Made by a program: the position numbers and the translations under genes. The notes under the pieces are model-generated. The model saw only the letters and a program-made list of their open reading frames with translations. It did no database searches and was not told where the DNA came from. 64,000 nucleotides of DNA from Silvibacterium dinghuense (GTDB lineage: Bacteria > Acidobacteriota > Terriglobia > Terriglobales > Acidobacteriaceae): positions 744,001 to 808,000 of the forward strand of contig NZ_SDMK01000001.1 of the NCBI RefSeq assembly GCF_004123295.1. The letters run 5' to 3'. This document shows positions 1 through 8,813 of this stretch, piece by piece. Numbering within the stretch: the first letter of the stretch is position 1; every line of letters starts with the position of its first letter.

Positions 1-2
1 TC

Positions 3-1763
3 TTCAAACTCGAATCGTACCTGAGCGGCCGCGATTTCCTCTTCGGCAATGGGCCACGGTATCCCGTCAACACGCTCGTCTTCCGCGTGCGCATGGCGGC
101 CATGGTCTTTCCCCTGCTCATGGCGCTGCTCGTGTTCTTCGCCGCGCAGGAGATGTTCGGCACCAACGCAGGGCTGCTTGCTCTTACGCTGCTCGTCTTC
201 GAGCCCAGCATCGTCGCGCATGGCGCCTACGTCACCACCGACACCGCTGTCTCCTGCTTCTTCCTGGCCACCGTTTATGCGCTCTATCGCTATGTAAAAC
301 GGCCCACCGCGGCGCGGCTTGCCGTTACGGCTCTTGCCGCCGGCCTTGCTCTCGCCAGCAAGCACTCCGCCGTGCTGCTCGCCCCCATCCTCGTGCTGCT
401 GCTTGTTGGAGTGCTCATCCTGCGACGCACCCGCCGTACTGCGACAGAAGAAGCAACGCTGCCCGGCCCCACACAGCTTGCTCTCGCGCTGGCCGTCATC
501 ACCGTGCTCGCCTGCACCGTGCTCTGGGCCTTCTATGGATTCCGCTATGCTGCCCGGCCCGCTCCACTGGCGCTCTCACCGTCGCTCGCCGACTACACAC
601 ACCCGCTCCACCCGCTCGAAGCCCACGGCATCCTGCTCTTCGCCCGCCTGCATCTGCTGCCTGAGTCCTGGCTCTACGGCCTCACCGACGTGCGCGCCAT
701 GGCCAACGGCATGCAAAGCTTCGTCTTCGGCAAGGTTTATGAACACGGCGTCTGGTTCTATTTCCCGGCTGTCTTCGTCATCAAGTCCACGCTCGGCTTC
801 CTCGGGCTTTTCATCCTCGCGCTGTACGCCTGGTGCAGCGGCCGCCTGCGCCGGCCGCTCGAAACGCTCTTCCTGCTGCTGCCTCCAGCCTTTTATTTCC
901 TCATCGCCATGACATCGAGCCTCAACATCGGGGCAAGACACATCCTGCCCGTCTGGGTCTTCCTCTCCATCTTCCTCGCCGGAGCCACACTGACGCTCAC
1001 CCGCCAGAGCCGCATCTGGACCGGCGTGATCCTCGCGCTCGCCGCGCTCCATATCGCCTCATCCCTGCGCGCCTACCCCGATGACATCGCCTACGCCAAC
1101 GAGTTCTGGGGCGGACCAGCGAAGACGCACCTCTACCTCAACGATTCCAACACCGACTGGGGCCAGCAGCTCCTGGCCGTAAAGCAATACACCGACCAGC
1201 ACCACATCACCGACTGCTGGTTCGCCTACTTCGTTCAGCCCTTCGTCGATTTCCGATCCTACGGCATCCCCTGCCGTCCGCTGCCCACCTTCGACTCCCT
1301 CAGCGTGCCCGTACAGTACACCGTTCCACCGGTGATCCACGGCCCTGTCTTTATCAGCGCCGGAGACTGGACCGGCTTCGAATTCGGCACGAAGGTCCTC
1401 AGCCCCTACCGGTCGTTTGAGGCCATTCAGCCCGATGCCCTCATCCAGGACGGCGTCCTCGTCTACAACGGCACCTATGCCGTGCCTCTCGCCGCGGCGA
1501 CCGAGCACGTGCAGAAGTCGCAGGACGCGCTCGCCGCGAAGCACTCGGACGAGGCCGTCACCGAAGCACAGACCGCTGTCCAGCTCGCGCCGGATGACTT
1601 TACCCCGAATCTCGCTCTGGGCGATGCCGAAGCAGCCGCCGGCAATACCGCGGCAGCCCGTGCTGCCTACGGCAAAGCCATCACCATCGCTCACACCATG
1701 GAGCCGGAAGGCCAGCAGGATTGGCTGCCGAAGCTCGAAGACAAACTCAAATCTCTGCGCTAG
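3..1763 (+). CDS. GT39/PMT-type membrane glycosyltransferase with C-terminal TPR, 5'-truncated
   Basis: The frame is open from base 3 with no stop, so the true start lies outside the window; the GTG at 87 is only the first in-window start. The product is a polytopic membrane protein resembling phospholipid-carrier-dependent glycosyltransferases (family 39, PMT/ArnT fold). These use a polyprenyl-phosphate sugar donor in the cytoplasmic membrane. Seen: many hydrophobic segments, HGAYVTTDTAVSCFFL-type text near the N-terminus, and a soluble stretch with LNDSNTDWGQQ. The last about 60 residues (AVQLAPDDFTPNLALGDAEA) read as tetratricopeptide repeats, which may bind a partner. The catalytic Asp region is probably upstream of the window. 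Family call is firm, substrate unknown. Confidence 0.8.
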   Translation, partial: FKLESYLSGRDFLFGNGPRYPVNTLVFRVRMAAMVFPLLMALLVFFAAQEMFGTNAGLLALTLLVFEPSIVAHGAYVTTDTAVSCFFLATVYALYRYVKRPTAARLAVTALAAGLALASKHSAVLLAPILVLLLVGVLILRRTRRTATEEATLPGPTQLALALAVITVLACTVLWAFYGFRYAARPAPLALSPSLADYTHPLHPLEAHGILLFARLHLLPESWLYGLTDVRAMANGMQSFVFGKVYEHGVWFYFPAVFVIKSTLGFLGLFILALYAWCSGRLRRPLETLFLLLPPAFYFLIAMTSSLNIGARHILPVWVFLSIFLAGATLTLTRQSRIWTGVILALAALHIASSLRAYPDDIAYANEFWGGPAKTHLYLNDSNTDWGQQLLAVKQYTDQHHITDCWFAYFVQPFVDFRSYGIPCRPLPTFDSLSVPVQYTVPPVIHGPVFISAGDWTGFEFGTKVLSPYRSFEAIQPDALIQDGVLVYNGTYAVPLAAATEHVQKSQDALAAKHSDEAVTEAQTAVQLAPDDFTPNLALGDAEAAAGNTAAARAAYGKAITIAHTMEPEGQQDWLPKLEDKLKSLR

Positions 1764-1766
1764 GCC

Positions 1767-1964
1767 GTATCCACATAGAGCGATAGTAAAAGGCTGTCAT
1801 TTCGACCGGAGCAGGACCGTTTTGTGGTCCTGCGGAGTGGAGAAACCTGCGGGTTTCTGCCCGGACAGGCGCAAACCGCAGGTCCCTCCACTTCGCTGCG
1901 CTCTGGTCGGGATGACAACGATATGGATAAGTTCTTTAGTTTCAGACCAGCTATATGTGGATAC
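1767..1964. repeat. ~200-bp palindromic extragenic element, copy 1
   Basis: It begins four bases after the stop codon of the preceding gene. The outer ends are imperfect inverted repeats (GTATCCACATAG at 1767; its counterpart CTATATGTGGATAC at 1951-1964). A core at 1795-1917 starts TGTCATTTCGACC and ends GGTCGGGATGACA, so it folds back on itself. The same core occurs in the opposite orientation at 20579-20710 with high identity. No protein-coding potential was recognised. It resembles a non-autonomous palindromic element. Confidence 0.85.
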
Positions 1965-1996
1965 AACCGAGGAACAGCCTCCGCGAATCTGCTGCC

Positions 1997-2425
1997 TTAT
2001 GCGGGCCGGATTCGCACAACGCCTCTCGCACTCGGAGCGCGGTAGCTCAAATCCTCATGATCCGCGCTCGGGTGCAGCACCTTGGACGCCCGTCCCTCCG
2101 CGCGCAGGCGGCGATCTGCCTCACCCCAGCCCGGCAGCGCGGCCTCTGCCTGCTGCCAGCGTACGACAGCGGCCTCATCGCACCAGTGCATGAGCTTTGG
2201 CATCGCCTGCCGATGCGCGCCGGAGCTCATAAACGTGCGCATCGCCTCTTCGCTCTGCCACAGCGTCATCGTCCAGAAGGTCCGCTCGCGATCCGGCAGC
2301 AGCGCTCCCGCTACAAACCCGCCGGCCTTGCGCGCCTGCAGCAGCGAACGCAGCGTGTACACGGCGAAAGAAGGAAGAAACCGCGGAGACCGAATCCGCA
2401 GCCGCGTCACGCTGATAAGCACCAT
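1997..2425 (-). CDS. DUF3291 / antibiotic-monooxygenase-like protein
   Basis: A 142-residue soluble protein resembling the DUF3291 and spheroidene-monooxygenase-like group of the dimeric alpha/beta barrel superfamily. Recognisable text is the FWTMTLWQSEEAMRTFMSSG segment followed by HRQAMPKLMHWCDEAAVVRW, the characteristic core. No catalytic residues can be assigned and the substrate is unknown. It starts at an ATG with a weak ribosome site and is transcribed toward the preceding repeat. It is divergent from the B12-binding gene with only about 70 bp between starts, so the two may share a regulatory region. Confidence 0.65.
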   Translation of the reverse strand: MVLISVTRLRIRSPRFLPSFAVYTLRSLLQARKAGGFVAGALLPDRERTFWTMTLWQSEEAMRTFMSSGAHRQAMPKLMHWCDEAAVVRWQQAEAALPGWGEADRRLRAEGRASKVLHPSADHEDLSYRAPSARGVVRIRPA

Positions 2426-2496
2426 GATCTTTTCGGGCCTCCATACGCAGTCTTCAGCTCCCTTATCCCGTTGTGCTATGCTCGCCGGTCGCGCTT

Positions 2497-2916
2497 ATGA
2501 TACTCCGCACCACACCTATCCGCGTGCTTGTCGCCAAACCAGGGCTCGATGGCCATGACCGGGGCGCGAAGATTATCGCCCATGCGCTGCGCGACGCCGG
2601 CATGGAGGTGATCTATACCGGACTGCGGCAAACACCGGAGAACATCGTGCGCGCAGCCGTCGAAGAAGACGTGGACTGCATCGGCCTGAGCATCCTCTCC
2701 GGAGCGCACAATGTCATCGTGCCGCGCATCATGGCGCTGCTGCGCGAGGCTCACGCGGAAGACATCCTCGTCCTGCTTGGCGGAACTATCCCGGCGCAGG
2801 ATACGGAGTCGCTGCGAGCCCAGGGCGTCGCCGGCATCTTCGGCCCCGGCACTCCGCTCGATGCGATCGTCAGCTTTATTCGTGAACACGTGCAGGATCG
2901 CAGCCTGCAGCTCTAG
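2497..2916 (+). CDS. Cobalamin-binding mutase C-terminal subunit (methylmalonyl-CoA mutase type)
   Basis: A 139-residue B12-binding domain protein. It carries the DxHxxG cobalamin signature (D18, H20, G23 in [12 protein letters not shown]), where the histidine replaces the dimethylbenzimidazole ligand. It also has the SILSGAH and GGTIP strands of the flavodoxin-like fold. Family members are the small or C-terminal part of acyl-CoA mutases such as methylmalonyl-CoA or isobutyryl-CoA mutase. The large catalytic subunit is not adjacent, so the partner must be encoded elsewhere. ATG at 2497 is preferred; a GTG at 2473 would add eight unconserved residues. Confidence 0.85.
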   Translation: MILRTTPIRVLVAKPGLDGHDRGAKIIAHALRDAGMEVIYTGLRQTPENIVRAAVEEDVDCIGLSILSGAHNVIVPRIMALLREAHAEDILVLLGGTIPAQDTESLRAQGVAGIFGPGTPLDAIVSFIREHVQDRSLQL

Positions 2917-2996
2917 CTGCAAAAACAAAAACTTGCTCTATCTGTGTCCACCTATGCCTCGGAATCGAGACGTGGGCACCCGGCTTTGACGATCGA

Positions 2997-3077
2997 TCCC
3001 GACCAACGGGAGGACCGTCAAGGCCCGCGCCAGCGACAAAGGCGAGCAAAGCGAGCGGATGCCTGGACGGCCAGTCC
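2997..3077. repeat. Divergent copy of dispersed GCGACCAAAGGGAGCGG repeat family
   Basis: The text contains CGATCCCGACCAACGGGAGG and, near the end, GCCTGGACGGCCAGTCC. Both blocks recur beside genes at 27458, 32863 and 47273. It abuts the 3' end of the lipoprotein gene. Confidence 0.5.
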
Positions 3078-3407
3078 CTATTGGCGCTGGAAGGTGTCTT
3101 TCTTCTGCGCTGCGGGAGGTGCTGCTTTGCCTTCTTCGGAGCCCATACCGGCCCGTGCGTCGGCATCGTCATAGGGTTGCTTGCCGTCAGGTCCGGCTGC
3201 AGTCGGCGAGCCCGGCACCGGAGGCTGTCCATCGCCGCTGGCCGTCAACGCGGGATCCTGCTTCCCGGTGGTTGTTGTGTCCTTGACCTCACCAAAGGTC
3301 CGCTTATTGGTCCGGCCCGTCTCACAGCCGGTCACCAGCACCGCCGAGCCCATCACCACCATGCTGGCCAGCAACACACCCGCCAACTTCCGCAACGAAG
3401 AAGCCAT
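3078..3407 (-). CDS. Small hypothetical lipoprotein
   Basis: A 109-residue protein starting at MASSLRKLAGVLLAS. It has a lipoprotein signal peptide: basic N-terminus, hydrophobic core, lipobox LVTGC around residue 28. After lipidation the chain is short, hydrophilic and low complexity (Thr, Pro, Gly, Asp, Lys rich), with no recognised domain. It is probably anchored to the outer or inner membrane facing the periplasm. A further in-frame start upstream would precede the signal with 14 residues not expected for a signal peptide, so the ATG at 3407 is chosen. Function unknown. Confidence 0.6.
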   Translation of the reverse strand: MASSLRKLAGVLLASMVVMGSAVLVTGCETGRTNKRTFGEVKDTTTTGKQDPALTASGDGQPPVPGSPTAAGPDGKQPYDDADARAGMGSEEGKAAPPAAQKKDTFQRQ

Positions 3408-3493
3408 CTTCCCATCCCGTAAGAAGAGCGATCGAAATTCGCCCACCACTCTACCATCCCCACGCTTCCGCTGGCACCGGACAAACGAGAAAA

Positions 3494-3513
3494 GGCCGGC
3501 ATCGCTGCCGGCC
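3494..3513 (-). terminator. Intrinsic terminator after the 3537-4802 aminotransferase
   Basis: GGCCGGCA / TGCCGGCC 8-bp stem with a 4-base loop. It is followed on the minus strand by a run of T residues (CTTTTC). Confidence 0.75.
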
Positions 3514-3536
3514 CTTCCTGTTTTGATCGGAAGAAA

Positions 3537-4802
3537 CTACGCCTTGGCGCCCACAGGCTCGAGCACGCCGGCTTCCTTCTCCGCGCACGCCAGCTTGACG
3601 CACAGCACCACGGCTTCTGCGGCAGCACGCACGTCCTCGGGCTTGGGGAACGACGGCGCAATGCGGATAGTGCGGTCAGCCTCATCCTTGCCATAAGGAT
3701 GCGTTGCGCCGGCAGGCGTCAGCACCACGCCTGCGTCCTTGGCCAGGCTCACCACGCGCTTGGCGCAGCCCGCAGGCACATCGAGGCTGGTGAAATAACC
3801 GCCCTTCGGCTTGGTCCAGCTCACGTCCTTGAGGCCGGTAAGGCCGGCCGCGAAAATCTCCTCGACCGCCGCGAACTTCGGAGCCAGCAGCGCGCGATGC
3901 TTCTCCATCAGCGCAGCGATGCCGGCCGCATCCTTGAGGAAGCGGACATGACGGAGCTGGTTCACCTTGTCCGGACCGATCGTGCGCGGAGTGAGCCGGG
4001 CCAGCAGCCAGGCCACGTTCTCCTTCGACGCCGCAAAGCCGCCGATACCCGCGCCCGAGAAGGTGATCTTCGAGGTCGAAGCGAAGACAAACGGGCGATT
4101 CGCGTTGCCATGAGCAGCAGCACGCTCGAGGATGTTCGCAATCTCGATCTTCTCGTCCGTGAGGTGATGCACGCCGTAGGCGTTATCCCAGAAAATGCGG
4201 AAGTCCTTCGCCGCGGTCTTCATCGAGGCCAGGCGCTCGATCACTGCATCCGAGTACACAGCGCCGGTCGGATTGCTGTACTTCGGCACGCACCAGATGC
4301 CGCGGATCGACGCGTCGGCAGCGACAAGACGCTCCACTTCGTCCATATCCGGACCGTCGGCGTTCATCGCCACCGGAATCATCTCGATGCCGTAGTCCTC
4401 GCAGATGCGGAAATGGCGGTCATAGCCCGGAACCGGGCACAGGAGCGAGATCTCCTCTTCCTTGCCCCAGGGCTTCGCGCTGTCGGCGTTGCCCTTGACC
4501 AGCGAGAAGATAATCGTGTCGTGCATCAGCGAGAGGCTGGCGTTATTCGCAAGCACTACCTGCTCGGCAGGCGCGCCCAGCAGCGAGCTGAGCAGCTTCC
4601 GCGCCTCGGCAAGGCCCTGCAGTCCGCCGTAGTTGCGAACATCGGTCGCGCCTTCGGCAGTGAAATCGCCCGTGCCCGGCAGCGCCAGCAACTCGTTCGA
4701 AAGCTCCAGCTGCTCCGGCGCCGGCTTACCGCGCGTCAGGTCCAGCTTGATTGCCTTGGCGCGAAGCGCCTCGTATTCCTTCTGCAGCAGCTCCAACGAC
4801 AT
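3537..4802 (-). CDS. PLP-dependent aminotransferase, aspartate aminotransferase subfamily Ic (MocR-type fold)
   Basis: A 421-residue fold-type I aminotransferase. The opening LDLTRGKPAPEQLELSN and the VRNYGGLQGLAEARKLL segment are typical of the atypical aspartate aminotransferases (Asp_aminotransf, subgroup Ic). These transfer an amino group between L-aspartate and 2-oxoglutarate using pyridoxal phosphate. The Schiff-base lysine is expected in FASTSKITFSGAGIGGFAAS. The start is fixed by a strong AGGAGG ribosome site eight bases before ATG 4802. It lies directly downstream of a second aminotransferase of another subfamily, separated by about 120 bp with a palindrome. The exact amino acid substrate is inferred. 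Confidence 0.88.
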   Translation of the reverse strand: MSLELLQKEYEALRAKAIKLDLTRGKPAPEQLELSNELLALPGTGDFTAEGATDVRNYGGLQGLAEARKLLSSLLGAPAEQVVLANNASLSLMHDTIIFSLVKGNADSAKPWGKEEEISLLCPVPGYDRHFRICEDYGIEMIPVAMNADGPDMDEVERLVAADASIRGIWCVPKYSNPTGAVYSDAVIERLASMKTAAKDFRIFWDNAYGVHHLTDEKIEIANILERAAAHGNANRPFVFASTSKITFSGAGIGGFAASKENVAWLLARLTPRTIGPDKVNQLRHVRFLKDAAGIAALMEKHRALLAPKFAAVEEIFAAGLTGLKDVSWTKPKGGYFTSLDVPAGCAKRVVSLAKDAGVVLTPAGATHPYGKDEADRTIRIAPSFPKPEDVRAAAEAVVLCVKLACAEKEAGVLEPVGAKA

Positions 4803-4883
4803 CGTTACTCCTCCTGGTACTTCAGGTAATTCCAATCTGTCACGGTGACGGATACATATCCGCCACAACCGTATTCCGGGTGC

Positions 4884-4916
4884 CCCACCCATGACACGCA
4901 GTCGGTCATGGGTGGG
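4884..4916. repeat. Extragenic palindrome, CCCACCCATGA type
   Basis: Perfect 11-bp arms CCCACCCATGA / TCATGGGTGGG around an 11-base loop, just downstream of the stop of the next gene. It belongs to the same GTGCCCCACCC-type family seen at 27584 and 32781. It could also act as a weak terminator for the upstream aminotransferase. Confidence 0.65.
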
Positions 4917-4923
4917 TTAGCCA

Positions 4924-6135
4924 CTACCCTTTACGTCTCAACCCCTCAAAAAACGCCTTCATCCTCGCCACGCCCTCCGCCACCGTCTCATGCGAGGTCG
5001 CATAGGAGAGCCGTAAATGCTCCCTGGTGCCGAAGGCCTCGCCCGGCACCGTAACCACATGGCCTTCTCTCAACAGCCGCGATGCGAGTTCCATCGCCGT
5101 CTCCGCACCGGGCAGGCCGAGATAGGCCTTCACATTCGGATACACATAAAACGCGCCTTCGGGCACGGTACAGGTGATCCCCGGAATCCCGCGAAGCCCG
5201 GCCAGCACCTCGTCGCGCAGCTTCAGGTAATCGGCGCGCATCTCCGCCACGCACTGCTGCGGACCGCTGAGCGCGGCAATCGACGCCTTCTGGATAAAGT
5301 GCGTGGCGGAGGAAGTCGTCTGGCTCTGCAGCTTGGCCATGGCCGCGATAATCGGCTTCGGCGCAAGCGCGAAGCCCGCACGCCAGCCGGTCATCGCGTA
5401 GGTCTTCGAGAGCGAACCCAGCACGACGACATGCTCTTTCGCCTCGATGTACGATCCACCGCTGACCGGCTTCCCCTTATACGTCAGGTAGGCATAGCAC
5501 TCGTCGAGCAGCACGTAGATGCCGCGCTCGTGAGCCAGCCGCACGATGCCTTCGAAGTCCGCGGTGTCCATCACCGCGCCGGAAGGGTTCGAGGGCGAGT
5601 TCAGCAGGATGGCGCGGGTACGCGGCGTGATCAGGCTCTCGATCGCCTCAGCCGTGATGCGGAAGTGATCGGCCTCCGCGGTCTCCAGAAAGACCGGCCG
5701 CCCGCCCGCATACTGCACGATGTCCTTGTAGGAAACCCAGTACGGCACCGGCACGATCACTTCGTCGCCATGGTCGATCAATGCCGAGACGGCATAAAAG
5801 ATGGCCAGCTTGCCGCCCGTGGTGAAGATGGCCTCATCCGGCGCGTAATCCGAGCCGAAATCTGCAGCATGGCGATCGACAATCGCCTTCCTCACCTCGG
5901 GAATGCCCGGAGTCGTGGTGTAGTGGGTAAAGTTCTGCTCGATGGCCGCAATGGCCGCATCCTTGATGTGACGCGGCGTGGGGAAATGCGGCTCCCCGGC
6001 GCCAAAGTCGGCCAGATCCACGCCTGCGGCCTTCAGCTTCGCCGCCTCCGCCACCACAACCGCCGTCGCCGAGACCTCGAACCGGCCGATCCGCTCGCTG
6101 AACTCCCTTGCCACTCCCGCTGTGCTCGCTGTCAT
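4924..6135 (-). CDS. Pyridoxal phosphate-dependent aminotransferase, AspC-like class Ib
   Basis: A 403-residue class I aminotransferase. Visible motifs are DFGAGEPHFPTP near residue 44, the YWVSYKD substrate loop, NSPSNPSGAV around 180, LDECYAYLTY, and the PLP lysine in SLSKTYAMTGWRAGF (about residue 244). This subgroup covers bacterial aspartate and aspartate/prephenate aminotransferases. Its role is likely amino-group transfer from glutamate or aspartate in amino acid synthesis. A GTG one codon earlier is possible; the ATG at 6135 is chosen. It may be cotranscribed with the 3537-4802 aminotransferase. Confidence 0.9.
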   Translation of the reverse strand: MTASTAGVAREFSERIGRFEVSATAVVVAEAAKLKAAGVDLADFGAGEPHFPTPRHIKDAAIAAIEQNFTHYTTTPGIPEVRKAIVDRHAADFGSDYAPDEAIFTTGGKLAIFYAVSALIDHGDEVIVPVPYWVSYKDIVQYAGGRPVFLETAEADHFRITAEAIESLITPRTRAILLNSPSNPSGAVMDTADFEGIVRLAHERGIYVLLDECYAYLTYKGKPVSGGSYIEAKEHVVVLGSLSKTYAMTGWRAGFALAPKPIIAAMAKLQSQTTSSATHFIQKASIAALSGPQQCVAEMRADYLKLRDEVLAGLRGIPGITCTVPEGAFYVYPNVKAYLGLPGAETAMELASRLLREGHVVTVPGEAFGTREHLRLSYATSHETVAEGVARMKAFFEGLRRKG

Positions 6136-6350
6136 CACTTCTTCATTTTTTCATGACTTTCGGTCTGGATTCTCGCCTCGAACGAAAACCGTCGCCCAGC
6201 CGCACACGGTTCGCTCTATACTGGTGCCCCGAAATCCCCCAGCGGCTTCTCATATCGGCTCCCCGGTTTGATGTTCAGGGCCCCGCAACCTGCCTCCCTT
6301 GCTGTCAGCACCCATACCGCGTCTCTATCCCCGTGTCTCAGGAGGAGATC

Positions 6351-7529
6351 ATGGCCCGACGCTCCGCCTTGGCCCTGCTGCCCATGCTCCTATTCGCCGC
6401 TGTCGCGGCCGCGCAATCGCCCACACGCTTCCTGGCCTGCGAGTCGCGCGACAACACCTGCGCCCAGCCCGCGGCCACCCTCGATCAGACATGGATCTTC
6501 GACGGTACCGAGGGCACAGCCACTTCGACTACCGGAAACGAGCAGCCTTCCCACCTGTCCATTCAGAAGTTCGACAGCACCGCGCTCGTCGTCCAGCGTA
6601 CGGATGCCTCCGGCCTTACCGCCGTCTACACCGGCACCGTCCAGGGAACCCACGTTACCGGCACCGTGCAATGGAGCTGGCCCGGCCATGCGGACTATCC
6701 TGCAAGCGGCATTTTCTCTGCCGTACTGCAAGACACGGTAGCCGCTGCCCCGGTGCCTGCTGCTTCTGTAGCTCCAGTCTCACCGCTGCCGCCGCAACTG
6801 CTGGTCTGCGAAAACCAGGGACCGCCGTGCAGCGCAGCCTGGACCTTTCAGGGAACCGAGGGCACCGCGGTCTGGTTCGATGAAAATCACACCCACGCGC
6901 ACCTGACCATCGTGCGCGCGGAGCCGGATTACATCGTGGTCCGCCGCACCGACACCACCAGCCCCAACTCCGCCATCTATACCGGCTCTCTGCGCGGCGA
7001 TCACTACGCGGGCACCGTCGTGTACAGCAGCCCCGGCCATGCCGGCGACCGCACCGGCTCCTGGAATGCCAGCGTGCCGAAGTTCACCTGCGATCCACAT
7101 GACGACCTCAGCCACCAGGAGGCCATGGCGCTCGGCCAGACCGGCCTCATGTTCCATCACAGCCGTGAGGCCATCGCCTGCTACACCCTCGCCGCCGGCG
7201 ACGGAGACGTCACCGCGCAACGCATTGTCGGACGGCTCTATTACGTGGGCAGCAACGACGTGCCCCAGGACTACGCCAAGGCTCTCTACTGGCTCCAGAA
7301 GGCAGCCGACCAGGGCATCTACCAGGCCGAGCGCACCGTTTCTGAGATGTATGAAGCCGGCCAGGGCACCAGACCCAATCCCGCCCTTGCCAGGATGTAC
7401 AAGGACCGCGCCGATGAGCAGAAACACGACTTCGAGCGCCAGCAGGACCTGAATGAGCGCGAAGCCGACCGCCGCACCCAGGTGCTCTCAAGCTTTGTCC
7501 TGGGCGCATCCATCGGCATGTTCTGGTAG
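6351..7529 (+). CDS. Secreted Sel1-repeat protein with duplicated N-terminal beta domain
   Basis: A 392-residue exported protein. The start is set by CAGGAGGAGATC directly before ATG 6351 and by the signal peptide MARRSALALLPMLLFAAV ending near AAAQS. Two homologous units of about 95 residues follow (from LACESRDNTC and from LVCENQGPPC). Each ends with a WSWPGHA/YSSPGHA-type motif. The C-terminal third holds Sel1-like TPR repeats (RIVGRLYYVGS, ALYWLQKAADQGIYQAE), normally protein-interaction scaffolds. The last residues are basic and acidic, then a hydrophobic end. The duplicated domain is not recognised. Likely periplasmic. Confidence 0.7.
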   Translation: MARRSALALLPMLLFAAVAAAQSPTRFLACESRDNTCAQPAATLDQTWIFDGTEGTATSTTGNEQPSHLSIQKFDSTALVVQRTDASGLTAVYTGTVQGTHVTGTVQWSWPGHADYPASGIFSAVLQDTVAAAPVPAASVAPVSPLPPQLLVCENQGPPCSAAWTFQGTEGTAVWFDENHTHAHLTIVRAEPDYIVVRRTDTTSPNSAIYTGSLRGDHYAGTVVYSSPGHAGDRTGSWNASVPKFTCDPHDDLSHQEAMALGQTGLMFHHSREAIACYTLAAGDGDVTAQRIVGRLYYVGSNDVPQDYAKALYWLQKAADQGIYQAERTVSEMYEAGQGTRPNPALARMYKDRADEQKHDFERQQDLNEREADRRTQVLSSFVLGASIGMFW

Positions 7530-7564
7530 TGGCATGTTCTGGCAGCGCGGAGCACTTACCACAT

Positions 7565-8494
7565 TTACGGCATCGGCTCAGCCACATCCTTGCTCTGCGG
7601 CAATCCTCCAGCGCAGGTACCTGAGGCATTCGTGTCCTCAGCATCGGCGATGGTCAGCACGCAGATCTTCTGCTTGCGCACAATCGGCTGACCGGTCTTC
7701 GGATCGATCAGCCCTACGCTCACCTCGCGCGTCACCTGGAAGCGATCTCCGGCCTTCACTCCGGCCGCTGTTCCCTCGTTGATGTACACCGCGCCGCCGG
7801 AAATTCCAGCCACCAGAGCAGGCGCGGCCTTCGGCTTCGGCGCGCTCGCGATCACCGCCTTGAACTGCGTCGCCAGGTCTGTGGTCACCGCATCCACGGC
7901 CTTCGCCGTCTCGTTGTCCTTGATGACCTGCGGATCGCCGCCGCTCGATTTCTGCTTGGCAGGAACCCGGATAGCCCCGAAGTTAAAGCCCTGCGACTTC
8001 GAAGTCTCCCCCACCACCGTGCTGTCCTGAAACTCCGACTTCGGCTGCGCCAGAATCACCTCTGTCTCCACATCGATAAGCCGCGCATTCGCCCGCAGCA
8101 CCACCGTGCCGGTCGTCTTCGAGGAGCCGTTCGAGCCGTCCTGGTGCGTGGAGTAGTTCGAGTCGTAGACATTCACCATCACCACCTGCGAAACACCGAG
8201 CAGCTTGCCGATCCGCGCCGCCGTATTCGGGTCCGAACGGTCGCTGTTCTGGAAGTTCTGCTCCTTGATGAGCTTGTCCACATTTGCCCGGTCGATCAGC
8301 GTGACTCCCGGCTGCCCGGCCAGCTTGGCGTTCAGGTCGTCGGCAACCCGCGCCTCCGTAGCCGCCACAGCGCCGTTGCTCCGCGCCGCCGGTCCGTTTT
8401 CCTCCACAATCGCCCATCTCCGCCCGGCCTGCCCCATCAGTAGAGGGCAAGCCGCCACGACCAGCCACGAACACACCACCCAACGCACCCGCAT
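7565..8494 (-). CDS. CsgG-family / curli-assembly-like secreted protein
   Basis: A 309-residue protein with a signal peptide (MRVRWVVCSWLVVAACPLL) and a domain resembling CsgG. Evidence is an RWAIVEEN strand, VADDLNAKLAGQPGVTLIDRANVDKLIKEQNF, and IGKLLGVSQVVMVNVYD, the pattern of CsgG/peptidoglycan-associated sensor domains. CsgG proper is an outer-membrane secretion channel lipoprotein. The lipobox here is not clear, and the C-terminal half is a beta-rich extension (INEGTAAGVKAGDRFQVTRE). ATG 8494 is preceded by GGAGGAAAG; an extended frame upstream is ignored. No csgA/B/E/F neighbours are present, so a curli role is unproven. Confidence 0.6.
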   Translation of the reverse strand: MRVRWVVCSWLVVAACPLLMGQAGRRWAIVEENGPAARSNGAVAATEARVADDLNAKLAGQPGVTLIDRANVDKLIKEQNFQNSDRSDPNTAARIGKLLGVSQVVMVNVYDSNYSTHQDGSNGSSKTTGTVVLRANARLIDVETEVILAQPKSEFQDSTVVGETSKSQGFNFGAIRVPAKQKSSGGDPQVIKDNETAKAVDAVTTDLATQFKAVIASAPKPKAAPALVAGISGGAVYINEGTAAGVKAGDRFQVTREVSVGLIDPKTGQPIVRKQKICVLTIADAEDTNASGTCAGGLPQSKDVAEPMP

Positions 8495-8813
8495 CTTTCC
8501 TCCAGCGATCCGCACTGCACACCTGTCCGCACTCGCCGAAAACCATCGGCGACAGCATTCTGAATTTCCCAGGGGAAGGCCCGGCATTGCCAGCAGAAGG
8601 AGAACGCGCACCATCATAGCCCAGGCTCTGCAATCCCCAACGGGAATTTCGAGTGACCGCCGGCCGCTCGACGTCCAACAACTTGTTCCAGTTCGCCCAC
8701 CCGCCAAGGGTATGTCCTCTGCCGGAACGGACGCAGGCGCGCACATCTCGATCAACAGGCAATCTTGCCAGCTAAACTTGCAAGTTTGACTTCTATTATC
8801 CTAAAATCGATCC
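8495..8813. other. Intergenic region between divergent csgG-like and marR genes
   Basis: About 320 bp with no convincing gene. The only clear element is the palindrome at 8774-8787, next to a TATTAT box (8794-8799). The rest shows nothing recognisable. Confidence 0.6.
8774..8787. promoter_or_regulatory. Probable MarR operator, perfect 14-bp palindrome
   Basis: AAACTTGCAAGTTT is a perfect inverted repeat. It lies 26 bases before the marR start codon, immediately upstream of a TATTAT -10-like box. Binding by the adjacent MarR protein and autorepression are inferred from position. Confidence 0.6.

Noticed and set aside
5017-6156. Long open frame antisense to the aspC-like gene
   Set aside because: Composition follows the reverse of a real aminotransferase gene and shows no domain.
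7565-8494. Curli secretion operon
   Set aside because: Only a CsgG-like protein is present, without other curli genes.
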